A stretch of 35,875 bases of DNA. Source: an uncultured Sulfitobacter sp. GTDB taxonomy: Bacteria; Pseudomonadota; Alphaproteobacteria; Rhodobacterales; Rhodobacteraceae. The notes beneath the pieces were generated by a model. That model searched no databases. It saw only the letters and a program-made list of their open reading frames with translations, and had not been told where the DNA came from. The DNA lies in contig CALFWM010000076.1 of the NCBI GenBank assembly GCA_937928635.1, forward strand, positions 1 through 35,875, in the 5' to 3' direction. Both the position numbers and the translations under genes were made by a program. The stretch's first letter is position 1. Every line of letters begins with the position of its first letter. Of the stretch, positions 1-6,689 are shown piece by piece.

Positions 1-177
1 CAGGGAAGGGAAAGAGAACATGGCCCATGCCACGTCGCTGGCACCTTCATGGGGCAGGAAATACCCATGATGCTGCCCGCCCATCCGGTTCACCAGATGG
101 ATCCAGACCTTTGCGTAGGTCTCGAATGCGTCCACCTGATAAGGGTCGATCCGGTATGTGAGCGTGCAGGTGATCAC
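1..177 (-). CDS. NIPSNAP family protein (partial, runs off the window)
   Basis: The reading frame opens with GTG at 177 and stays open to the window edge, giving 59 residues. The GTG overlaps the ffh stop (GTGA), so the gene is translationally coupled to ffh. The translation contains 'YRIDPYQVDAFETYAKVW' and 'NRMGGQHHGYFLPHEGAS', which I recognise as the N-terminal half of NIPSNAP-domain proteins (small ferredoxin-like alpha/beta barrels of uncertain function). The C-terminal half lies outside the window. The family call is from memory of the motif, and no biochemical role can be stated. Confidence 0.75.
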   Translation of the reverse strand, partial: MITCTLTYRIDPYQVDAFETYAKVWIHLVNRMGGQHHGYFLPHEGASDVAWAMFSFPSL

Positions 178-1667
178 TTCTTTTTCCCAAAGCCAGACAG
201 GCCCGGGGGCAGGCCCATGCCGCCGCCCATACCGGGCAGGCCACCGGGCAGTTTGCCGCCCATTTGCTTGGCAGCCGCTTCCAGTGCAGCAGGGTCCATA
301 TCGGCAGGCATGCCGCCTTTGCCGAACATGCCTTTCATGGCCTGTTTCAGCATGCCGCCTTTGCCCATTTTGCCCATCTTTTTCATCATGTCAGACATCT
401 GGCGGTGCATTTTCATCAGCTTGTTGAGGTCAGACACCTCCATGCCCGCGCCCCTGGCGATGCGTTTTTTGCGTGACGCCTGCAAAAGCTGCGGGTTGGC
501 GCGTTCGCGTTTGGTCATCGACTGGATCAGCGCGATCTGCTGTCTGAGGACCTTGTCGTCCAGCCCGGCGTCTTCCACCTGTTTGGCCATTTTGCCCATG
601 CCGGGCATCATACCCATCATGCCCTGCATGCCGCCCATCTTGATCATCTGTTCAAGCTGCATCTTGAGGTCGTTCATGTTGAACTGACCTTTGGACATGC
701 GCTTCATCATCTTTTCGGCCTGTTCGGCCTCGATGGTTTCCTGCGCCTTTTCCACCAGCGCGACGATGTCGCCCATGCCAAGGATGCGACCCGCAATGCG
801 CTCTGGTTCAAAGGTCTCCAGCGCGTCCATCTTTTCGCCCAGGCCGACGAATTTGATTGGCTTTCCGGTCACCGCGCGCATCGACAGGGCCGCACCGCCG
901 CGCCCGTCACCGTCCATCCGTGTCAGGACCACGCCGGAGATGCCGATGCGTTCATCAAAGTTTTCGGCCGTGTGCACCGCGTCTTGCCCGGTCAGGCCAT
1001 CAACCACCAGCAGGGTTTCGCGGGGCGTGGCGACATCGCGCACGGCTTCGACCTGTTGCATCAGCTCTTCGTCGATGGAGAGGCGCCCAGCAGTGTCGAG
1101 CATATAGACGTCATAGCCACCCAGACCCGCCTGGGTTTTGGCGCGGCGCGCAATGGCGACCGGGTCTTCGCCCGGGACAATCGGCAGGGTGTCCACACCA
1201 ATCTGGTTGCCCAGGATCGCCAGTTGTTCCATCGCCGCGGGGCGGTTCACATCGAGTGAGGCCATCAACACGCGCTTGCCGTCTTTTTCCTTCAGGCGTT
1301 TGGCGAGTTTTGCAGTGGTGGTGGTTTTACCGCCGCCCTGCAGGCCGACCATCAGGATTGGGGCCGGTGGGTTGTCAACCTTCAATGCACCCGGTTCGTC
1401 CTCGCCTTTCAGCACGTCGATCAGGGCGTCATGTACGATTTTGACAACCTGCTGACCCGGCGTGATGGATTTGGTGACGGCCTGACCGGTGGCCTGATCC
1501 TGTACCGCTTTTACAAAATCACGGGCAACGGGCAGGGAAACATCCGCCTCCAGCAGGGCGACGCGCACCTCGCGCAGGGCGGATTTGACGTCATCCTCAG
1601 ACAAGGCACCTTGTTTGGTGAGGCGATCAAAGACACCCGAGAGGCGTTCGCTGAGATTCTCAAACAT
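174..1667 (-). CDS. ffh: Signal recognition particle protein Ffh
   Basis: A 497-residue SRP54-type GTPase. It binds signal sequences of nascent inner-membrane proteins and, with 4.5S RNA and FtsY, targets ribosomes to SecYEG. Domains in order are the N domain (1-90), a G domain with P-loop 'GLQGGGKTTTTAKLAKRL' near residue 108, 'DTAGR' and 'TRMDGDGRGG', then a methionine-rich M domain from about 295 to the end. The C-terminus is very Met/Gly-rich and ends in Lys-Lys-Lys. Length is slightly above the usual 450-500. The start ATG has a GAAAGGG-like Shine-Dalgarno just upstream. A NIPSNAP gene follows with a GTGA overlap. Identification is secure. Confidence 0.98.
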   Translation of the reverse strand: MFENLSERLSGVFDRLTKQGALSEDDVKSALREVRVALLEADVSLPVARDFVKAVQDQATGQAVTKSITPGQQVVKIVHDALIDVLKGEDEPGALKVDNPPAPILMVGLQGGGKTTTTAKLAKRLKEKDGKRVLMASLDVNRPAAMEQLAILGNQIGVDTLPIVPGEDPVAIARRAKTQAGLGGYDVYMLDTAGRLSIDEELMQQVEAVRDVATPRETLLVVDGLTGQDAVHTAENFDERIGISGVVLTRMDGDGRGGAALSMRAVTGKPIKFVGLGEKMDALETFEPERIAGRILGMGDIVALVEKAQETIEAEQAEKMMKRMSKGQFNMNDLKMQLEQMIKMGGMQGMMGMMPGMGKMAKQVEDAGLDDKVLRQQIALIQSMTKRERANPQLLQASRKKRIARGAGMEVSDLNKLMKMHRQMSDMMKKMGKMGKGGMLKQAMKGMFGKGGMPADMDPAALEAAAKQMGGKLPGGLPGMGGGMGLPPGLSGFGKKK

Positions 1668-1760
1668 GGGGCAGGGCCCTTTCGTTGGTCGGTTGCGGTT
1701 GGTCCCAATTTAGAAACGCCGCGTGAAATGCACAAATTCCCTTACAGGCGCAAAACAGGT

Positions 1761-1875
1761 GCGCCCCAGTGGGCGCAACGCGCTGACTGAGGGCGATCCC
1801 GGCATACAGCCAAGGGACCGGAAGGTCATGCTTCCGGGGTTTGGCCTGCGTTTAGGCGGTTGGCCGGGCCGAGTC
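1761..1875. other. Hairpin-rich leader / possible structured RNA upstream of ffh
   Basis: Several inverted repeats cluster here: GCGCCC-CAGT-GGGCGC (1761-1776), CCGGAAG-GTCATG-CTTCCGG (1818-1837, perfect), the flanking pair GCCAA (1809-1813) with TTGGC (1841-1845), then CCCGGC (1798-1803) with GCCGGG (1863-1868) and GACT (1785-1788) with AGTC (1872-1875). Nested pairing could form an elongated structure of about 90 bases. It lacks the GGAAGGNAGCAGCC-type apical motif of SRP RNA, so it is not 4.5S RNA. It could be the 5' leader of ffh (minus strand), an independent small RNA, or chance pairing in GC-rich DNA. Confidence 0.35.
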
Positions 1876-1877
1876 AA
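1849..1877 (-). promoter_or_regulatory. Candidate sigma-70 promoter for ffh
   Basis: On the minus strand there is TTGACT (1877-1872), a 17-base spacer, then TAAACG (1854-1849). The -35 box is a 5/6 match; the -10 box is weak. Transcription would start near 1842, giving ffh a leader of about 175 bases that contains the two hairpins noted separately. This is inference from box matches and spacing only. Confidence 0.35.
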
Positions 1878-2077
1878 TCTTTGTGCGGTGTTTGGGTGCC
1901 AGTGCAAGGTGCGGGGGTATTGCCGTACGTAAAACCACGCAGAGGTTTTGCATGGTGCCAGCGTTCACCAAAGCGCCCCGCCTGAAACTTGAAGTGCCGA
2001 TACCCTGCCGCGCTCCGCGCTCTCGGGACATCGACGATACGTGATGCTTCACGTTAAAGGCGGGACGCTATAATAAG

Positions 2078-2141
2078 TGTAAATCAGATGTTACGCTGAC
2101 GATGTACATAAACTGTGGCACTCTGTCGCATATAGAAAGCA
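2078..2141 (+). promoter_or_regulatory. Upstream regulatory region of pucBAC with degenerate PpsR/CrtJ-like half-sites
   Basis: The 140 bases before pucB are more AT-rich than their surroundings. The PpsR/CrtJ repressor of photosynthesis genes recognises TGT-N12-ACA. Three near matches are present, each with one mismatch in the right half: 2078-2095 (TGT...ACG), 2103-2120 (TGT...GCA) and 2124-2141 (TGT...GCA). The last two are 21 bases apart, two helical turns. No perfect site was found, so this is a weak call. The rest of the 1876-2077 stretch holds no gene or motif that I can support. Confidence 0.3.
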
Positions 2142-2218
2142 GCTTCAGTCTTGATCGTTTGTGTTTTTATTCAGTCAAATCAAAGGCCTGCTTTCTCCAC
2201 TGCAATAGGAGGACTCAG

Positions 2219-2371
2219 ATGGCAGATGAAGACAAAGTTTGGCCAACCGGCCTAACTCTCGAAGAGGCAGAAGAGGTGCATAGCTATCTTATTGATGGCA
2301 CCCGCGTTTTCGGCGTGATTGCACTGCTTGCCCACGTATTGGTCGCAATCGCGACTCCTTGGCTGGGGTAG
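2219..2371 (+). CDS. pucB: Light-harvesting 2 (LH2) beta polypeptide
   Basis: A 50-residue single-span membrane polypeptide of the peripheral antenna ring, which binds bacteriochlorophyll a and carotenoid. The translation carries the family hallmark 'EEVHSYLIDGTRVFGVIALLAHVLVAIATPWLG': the His in EEVH lies near the B800 site, and the His in LLAH is the ligand of the long-wavelength (B850-type) bacteriochlorophyll. The start was fixed by a strong AGGAGG at 2207-2212, six bases before ATG. An in-frame upstream extension is not supported. The C-terminus ends PWLG rather than the common PWLH. It is followed 12 bases later by pucA, the usual order. Confidence 0.95.
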   Translation: MADEDKVWPTGLTLEEAEEVHSYLIDGTRVFGVIALLAHVLVAIATPWLG

Positions 2372-2383
2372 AAAGGACACACC

Positions 2384-2740
2384 ATGAATAATGCAAAAAT
2401 GTGGCTTGTTGTTTCCCCAACTGTTGGCGTCCCAATATTTTTGGGCGCGGTTGCTGTTGGATCCTTTGCGGTTCACCTGCAGGTGGTGAAAAACACGTCT
2501 TGGGTTTCGGATTTCCTGCAAGGCGTGCCGATGGGTACGGGGGACGAGATGGCCGCCGCCGCTCTTGTTGATGAAACACAGCTGGAGGCGGCACAGGCAT
2601 CCTATGTCGTTCAAGAGGGCGATGAGATGCAGGTCACCATTATCCTGCCGGATGGAACATCCGCACAAGCGGTTTTGACCAAGCCGGAGACAAAGGTCTC
2701 GCAGCAGGCGGGGCAACTCCCGACTGTGATCACACAATGA
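2384..2740 (+). CDS. pucA: LH2 alpha polypeptide with long C-terminal extension
   Basis: A 118-residue protein whose first 47 residues align without gaps to LH2 alpha chains: W7, P12, G15, P17, the bacteriochlorophyll ligand His31 and W40-x5-QG. Positions 44-45 are Phe-Leu. In well-studied LH2 these are Tyr-Trp or Tyr-Tyr, which hydrogen-bond the B850 acetyl groups; Phe-Leu is the combination known from blue-shifted B800-820 (LH3) complexes. The family is usually 50-60 residues. Here about 65 extra residues, rich in Ala, Gln, Glu and Val and without a membrane span, extend on the periplasmic side. A GAAAGGA Shine-Dalgarno precedes the ATG. Identity is secure; the tail's role is unknown. Confidence 0.94.
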   Translation: MNNAKMWLVVSPTVGVPIFLGAVAVGSFAVHLQVVKNTSWVSDFLQGVPMGTGDEMAAAALVDETQLEAAQASYVVQEGDEMQVTIILPDGTSAQAVLTKPETKVSQQAGQLPTVITQ

Positions 2741-2743
2741 ACC

Positions 2744-2768
2744 TGGGCCTGCATGTTGCGCGGGCCCA
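2744..2768 (+). terminator. Intercistronic stem-loop between pucA and pucC
   Basis: The arms TGGGCC (2744-2749) and GGCCCA (2763-2768) flank a 13-base loop, beginning three bases after the pucA stop and followed by a pyrimidine-rich stretch. In other puc operons a hairpin here protects the abundant pucBA mRNA and reduces read-through into pucC, and the same role is inferred here. Confidence 0.55.
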
Positions 2769-2831
2769 TTCACCTTCTCCTCATTCATGCAGCACGCGCG
2801 GCCCAGAGGGCGCGGCGGGGCATAGGTTGGT

Positions 2832-4262
2832 ATGTTCGACTACCGTAAATTTGCAACGCAGAAGCTGACGGCCCTGGGGCCGAGGTATCTGCCGTTTGCG
2901 GATGTCGCATCTTCCAATGTGCCGCTGTCGCGACTGCTGCGATTGTCGTTGTTTCAGGTCACGGTCGGGATGGCGCTGGTGTTGCTGGTTGGCACATTGA
3001 ACTGCGTGATGATCGTTGAACTGGATGTGTCTGCCGCCCTTGTGGCGGTGATGCTGGCCCTGCCGCTGGTATTTGCGCCGTTTCGGGTGCTGATTGGCTA
3101 CAAGTCCGACACGCATGTCTCAGCGCTTGGGTTGCGGCGCATTCCCTACATCTGGAAAGGCACCCTGTGCCAATTTGGCGGCTTTGCAATCATGCCTTTT
3201 GCGCTGTTGGTGCTGTCTGGCTATGGTGAGGCCGTGGATGCGCCGCGCTGGATCGGGCTTAGTGCTGCTGCGCTGTCTTTTCTGTTGGTGGGGGCGGGGG
3301 TACATATCGTGCAAACCGTTGGGCTGGCCCTGGCCACCGATCTGGTGGAGGACGCAGACCAACCCAAAGTTGTCGGGTTGATGTATGTCATGCTGTTGCT
3401 GGGTATGGTTGTCAGCGCGCTGGTCTTTGGCGCATTGTTGGAAAATTACACGCCCGGGCGGCTCATTCAGGTCATTCAGGGCAGTGCTGTGTTGACGGTT
3501 GTTTTGAACCTGACCGCCATGTGGAAACAGGAAACCCGCAACCGGAACCGCGCCGCTGCGATGAAAGTGGCGCGCCATACCCCCTTTCGGGATGCCTGGG
3601 CCGCACTGGCGCAGCATGACGGCATGAGCCGTCTGTTGGTGGTGATCTGTTTGGGCACCTTTGGATTTGGCATGGCCGACGTGCTGCTGGAGCCCTATGG
3701 CGGGCAGGCGCTGGGCCTGTCCGTGGCGGATACAACCAAGCTGACAGCGCTGTTTGCCGGCGGCACGTTGATCGGTTTTGGCATCGCCTCAAAACTGCTG
3801 AGCGGCACAACACAACCCGCAATGCTTGCCCTGAATGGTGCGGGCGTTGGTGTGCCGGGATTTTTGCTCATTATCCTCGCCTCCATGGGCGGTGGTGCAA
3901 CGTTTTTTCTGGTGGGGATCTTTCTGGTTGGGATGGGCACAGGCCTTTTTGGCCACGCGACCCTGACGGCAACGATGCGCGCGGCCCCCAAAGAGCGTGT
4001 GGGCATGGCGCTGGGCGCATGGGGGGCGGCGCAAGCCACCTCTGCCGGGATTGGCGTTGCGATGGCCGGTATCGTGCGCGACCTTGTGGTTGGCGTGCAG
4101 GGGGAAACTGGAAACGCCGTTGAGACACCTTATAATATAGTCTTCTTCATCGAAGCGGTCTGCCTTGTGCTGGCCATGATCGTGATCTGGCCTCTGGCGC
4201 GACATGTCAGCAAGCAAGTGACATCCAAAACGACACATACCAACCAAGTGGAGGCATCATGA
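2832..4262 (+). CDS. pucC: PucC, BCD-family major facilitator protein for LH2 assembly
   Basis: A 476-residue polytopic membrane protein (about 12 predicted spans) of the PucC/LhaA/BchJ-like branch of the major facilitator superfamily, needed for accumulation of LH2 and proposed to deliver or chaperone bacteriochlorophyll. Seen in the sequence: 'FRVLIGYKSDTHVSALGLRRIPYIWKG' in the loop after span 2, 'DLVEDADQPKVVGLMYVMLLLGMVVSALVFG', and 'FGMADVLLEPYGGQALGLS' at the start of the second half, all characteristic of PucC. It lies 91 bases after pucA, beyond a stem-loop, and overlaps the next gene by ATGA. The ribosome-binding site is weak, consistent with lower expression than pucBA. Confidence 0.95.
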   Translation: MFDYRKFATQKLTALGPRYLPFADVASSNVPLSRLLRLSLFQVTVGMALVLLVGTLNCVMIVELDVSAALVAVMLALPLVFAPFRVLIGYKSDTHVSALGLRRIPYIWKGTLCQFGGFAIMPFALLVLSGYGEAVDAPRWIGLSAAALSFLLVGAGVHIVQTVGLALATDLVEDADQPKVVGLMYVMLLLGMVVSALVFGALLENYTPGRLIQVIQGSAVLTVVLNLTAMWKQETRNRNRAAAMKVARHTPFRDAWAALAQHDGMSRLLVVICLGTFGFGMADVLLEPYGGQALGLSVADTTKLTALFAGGTLIGFGIASKLLSGTTQPAMLALNGAGVGVPGFLLIILASMGGGATFFLVGIFLVGMGTGLFGHATLTATMRAAPKERVGMALGAWGAAQATSAGIGVAMAGIVRDLVVGVQGETGNAVETPYNIVFFIEAVCLVLAMIVIWPLARHVSKQVTSKTTHTNQVEAS

Positions 4263-4934
4263 CAACCATCATCACACGCCTGTTTCCCGACCAGACATCG
4301 GCACAAAACGCGGCTGAGCGTCTGATCCGCGACGGTGTCCCAAAACGGGCCTGCACGGTTATTGTTGCCGGCGATAAGGCTCAAACCCAGATGGCGCGCG
4401 CAGGTGCACGAAAGCGCCGTGGATAGATATGCCAAACACCTTGGCACGGGGGCCGCCGTTTTGGCGCTGCATGCCACGTATAAACCCCTTGGTGTCGTGC
4501 GTCTGGCACGTGAGATTCTGGAGGGTTATGACACAATTGATGTCGAAGGCGTTGTCCAAGAGCACAAGCCCGCCTGGACGCCGGAGCGCACCACAAGTGT
4601 GCTGAAAGATCACCCCCTGTTCCTGACCATTCCGGGGATGGAGCCGCCCGGCCGTCTGTCGGCGCGCTTTGGGATGCCGCTACTGAAGCGGCGCAAGGCA
4701 AAGAACAACCTGATGGCAGGCGACCGGCGCATGTCGCGGATGTTCTGGCCGATGCCCTTGGTTTCCAAGAACCGCAATGCGCGTTCCGCCATGCGGGGGG
4801 AGCGGTATATGTCAAAGGCATTCTGGCCCGCGCCGTTGATTTCATCCGGCAAGCGGCGCAAGGCGGTTATCCCCGGTGGGGCCAAACCGCTGTCTTCTGC
4901 GCTTGGTCTGCGGACACTCAGCACGCGGCGCTGA
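4259..4934 (+). pseudogene. Fourth puc-operon gene, frameshifted; basic protein with triplicated C-terminal repeat
   Basis: ATG at 4259 overlaps the pucC stop (ATGA). The first frame reads 55 residues ('MTTIITRLFPDQTSAQNA...') to a TAG at 4424. A second frame continues the protein without a start of its own: 'HESAVDRYAKHLGTGAAVLALHATYKPLGVVRLAREIL' and on to a stop at 4932-4934. The frames join inside GCGCGCGC (4394-4401). One more GC unit would restore a single product of about 225 residues, so loss of a dinucleotide is the simplest explanation. From about 4668 to 4905 the protein carries three copies of a basic unit of about 25 residues built round (F)W-P-(M/A)-P-L-(V/I)-S and MSRM/MSKA. 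The N-terminal part faintly resembles small stress-protein ferredoxin-like folds. I do not recognise the family; its position implies a role in LH2 biogenesis. Confidence 0.75.
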
Positions 4935-4962
4935 CGGCCAGCCCTTACAGAACATTCAAAAG

Positions 4963-5010
4963 GGGTGCGTTTTCTGGAACGCGCCCTGTTTCAGTCTTGC
5001 GACAGGGCGC
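4963..5010. terminator. Convergent terminator region with two competing hairpins
   Basis: Hairpin 1 pairs GGGTGCGTT (4963-4971) with AACGCGCCC (4978-4986), with one G-T pair. On the minus strand it is followed by CCTTTT, so it can terminate the peptidase gene transcribed leftward. Hairpin 2 pairs GCGCCCTGT (4981-4989) with ACAGGGCGC (5002-5010), nine perfect pairs. The two share 4981-4986 and exclude each other. They lie between the convergent puc-linked gene and the peptidase gene. Confidence 0.6.
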
Positions 5011-5017
5011 TGACAGG

Positions 5018-5830
5018 TTACAGCCGGGCGCGTTGAAAATGCATGGCGTCTTTTCCCCACAGGCGGATCGCGGGCAGCCATTCGTGTTCTTGCATGATGT
5101 CGAGAAATGGCTTGTATTTAGCCCCGCAAAACAGCGCCTGCGGGCATTTCACACGTAAGCCATTGGGGGCGGCGTAAAAGTCGATGGCACATCCATAGGC
5201 ATGCATCGACCATTTGGTGCCACCGCGCATCCGGCGCTTGTTATAGGCCCCCGCATAGCGATCAATGCCAAGGTGGTTCATTTTCTCCGCGCCGTAGTGT
5301 GCGCGCACGGCAATCAACGCGGCCTCAAGCTGTTGCGCGCAATCGCGGTGGACCCGGATTTTGTTGGTGCTTTGGCGCAGGTTGTGATCAATACGCAGCT
5401 TGAACGGCAGCTGGATGGTGGTCAGGCGCCCCGGAATTTGTGTGTTGGGGTCGCCGTAGATATTGGCCACATCGCGCTGGCGCGGAATATCGCCAGAGGG
5501 CGAAAAGTCAGCAAGCGGATTGCGTTCAATCACTTCCTCCCGTCCGTTGGTGATTTTGAACAGAAAACTGTTGAGCGCCTCCGTGGTGTTCACGCCAAAC
5601 CACCCATCCACAATCCCGGCGGCATAGTTCAGCTGGTTCAGGCAGGCCTGCGCACAGGCCGTCTGGCGGCGGTGGTCGGTCGTGGAGGTTGGATCAAAGG
5701 TGTACTGGTCTGCATGGCGCAGCTCAACCGCAAGCATTGCCGCGTTTGAGCGCGGGCCAAAGGCCCCGTCAATGCCGCCTGCATAGTCTCCCGTAGCGGC
5801 AAGTAACATTTGTAGATGACGATCTTCCAT
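5018..5830 (-). CDS. M15-type peptidoglycan peptidase with N-terminal peptidoglycan-binding-like repeats
   Basis: A 270-residue protein when started at ATG 5830, which has GAAAGG nine bases upstream; a longer in-frame ATG at 5878 has no such site. The N-terminal half has two peptidoglycan-binding-like repeats: 'AGGIDGAFGPRSNAAMLAVE' and, later, 'AAGIVDGWFGVNTTEALNSF'. The C-terminal half has the M15 zinc-peptidase pattern: 'SMHAYGCAIDFYA' (His and Asp ligands) and 'DAMHFQ' (final His). Such enzymes cut cross-linking peptides in the cell wall and are common as phage endolysins or recycling enzymes. No signal peptide is evident, which fits an endolysin-like or holin-dependent enzyme. No other phage gene is nearby. 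Substrate is inferred from fold only. Confidence 0.75.
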   Translation of the reverse strand: MEDRHLQMLLAATGDYAGGIDGAFGPRSNAAMLAVELRHADQYTFDPTSTTDHRRQTACAQACLNQLNYAAGIVDGWFGVNTTEALNSFLFKITNGREEVIERNPLADFSPSGDIPRQRDVANIYGDPNTQIPGRLTTIQLPFKLRIDHNLRQSTNKIRVHRDCAQQLEAALIAVRAHYGAEKMNHLGIDRYAGAYNKRRMRGGTKWSMHAYGCAIDFYAAPNGLRVKCPQALFCGAKYKPFLDIMQEHEWLPAIRLWGKDAMHFQRARL

Positions 5831-6045
5831 AGAAATGAACCTTTCAAAAATAGCGCGGCCACAGTCCTTTGTTTGCACCGCTGGTCACCTGATAAAATAG
5901 GTTTCACCGATCAGCCTGCCGGGTAAATCTGATGAGGCAGGGACCAGTGTGTTCGGTGCGCCGTGCGTGCAATGCGGCCAATAATATGGTCTTGGACAAT
6001 GCAATCTTAGGTAGATCGGCCTGTCAGGGCAATAATTTTAAGCCA

Positions 6046-6531
6046 TCAATCCCGGGCCGCCAGCCATCGGTTCACAGCATTTGCGGCAAGATCCGCGCCC
6101 TTGCCACTGGAATAGGCAAAGGTGACGGGAACGGTCCCGGGAACGGCCCCGGCGTCCATTCCGCCCCCAAAAACAAGAGCAGCACGATAGGTTGTTGTCT
6201 TGTCTGATCGCGATGATTGCACAATGGCACCATCCAGATGTTCCAGCGCCCAACGGTGTTTGGAAAAACCCAACAGCGACTTGCGCCGCATCTCTACCAG
6301 ATTGCCGGGACCGTCAAAAATGAACTGCGTGCGCCGGGTAAAAGCCAGGTTAAAGGCCACAATCACCACCAGACCGGTCATCAGAAAGGCACATCCCACC
6401 CAGAATTCCTCCGACAGCATGACCAGGCTAATGCCCATAAACACCAACCCAAACACCGAGATAAAGACCGCCAGCCAGATCGGATTGTTTTCGATGATCA
6501 ATTGCTTGGGCGTGTCGCGGATCACTTTCAT
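6046..6531 (-). CDS. Hypothetical protein with two membrane spans
   Basis: About 161 residues when started at ATG 6531 ('MKVIRDTPKQLIIENNPIWL'). Two adjacent hydrophobic segments ('IWLAVFISVFGLVFMGISLVML' region and 'FWVGCAFLMTGLVVIVAFNLAF') form a hairpin, followed by a soluble beta-rich domain of about 95 residues ('RTQFIFDGPGNLVEMRRKSL', 'TTTYRAALVF'). The layout resembles PH-like membrane-anchored proteins, but I recognise no family. The start at 6531 is preferred to 6555 because the conserved-looking sequence begins there; both have AAAAGG-type sites upstream. It is divergent from a LysR gene across 158 bases that contain two inverted repeats. Confidence 0.65.
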   Translation of the reverse strand: MKVIRDTPKQLIIENNPIWLAVFISVFGLVFMGISLVMLSEEFWVGCAFLMTGLVVIVAFNLAFTRRTQFIFDGPGNLVEMRRKSLLGFSKHRWALEHLDGAIVQSSRSDKTTTYRAALVFGGGMDAGAVPGTVPVTFAYSSGKGADLAANAVNRWLAARD

Positions 6532-6563
6532 GCAAGAGGTGCCTTTTGGGAGCAATACGTGGT

Positions 6564-6597
6564 GGTGGTGCCACCCATTATGGGCAAGTGGTGCCCA
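6564..6597. promoter_or_regulatory. Paired inverted repeats between divergent genes (candidate LysR operator)
   Basis: GGTGG-TG-CCACC (6564-6575) is followed at once by TGGGCA-AGTGG-TGCCCA (6581-6597), both perfect. GGTGCC occurs in each. They lie in the 158-base divergent intergenic region next to a LysR-type gene, where such regulators usually bind. The link is inferred from position. Confidence 0.4.
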
Positions 6598-6689
6598 TGC
6601 GCCAAGGATGTTGCGCGCGTGCCGGTGCCTGATGTCAGGAGCGGCGCTTTTCGCTTGCCCCCGCGTGCGGATTGACCATCCTTTGCCAG

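Noticed and set aside
1785..1875. 4.5S SRP RNA near ffh
   Set aside because: The conserved apical GGAAGGNAGCAGCC-type motif and its flanking sequence are absent.
1668..2218. Hypothetical genes in the ffh-pucB gap (frames of 65-70 codons on both strands)
   Set aside because: No Shine-Dalgarno, no domain, and several overlap one another in the hairpin-rich region.
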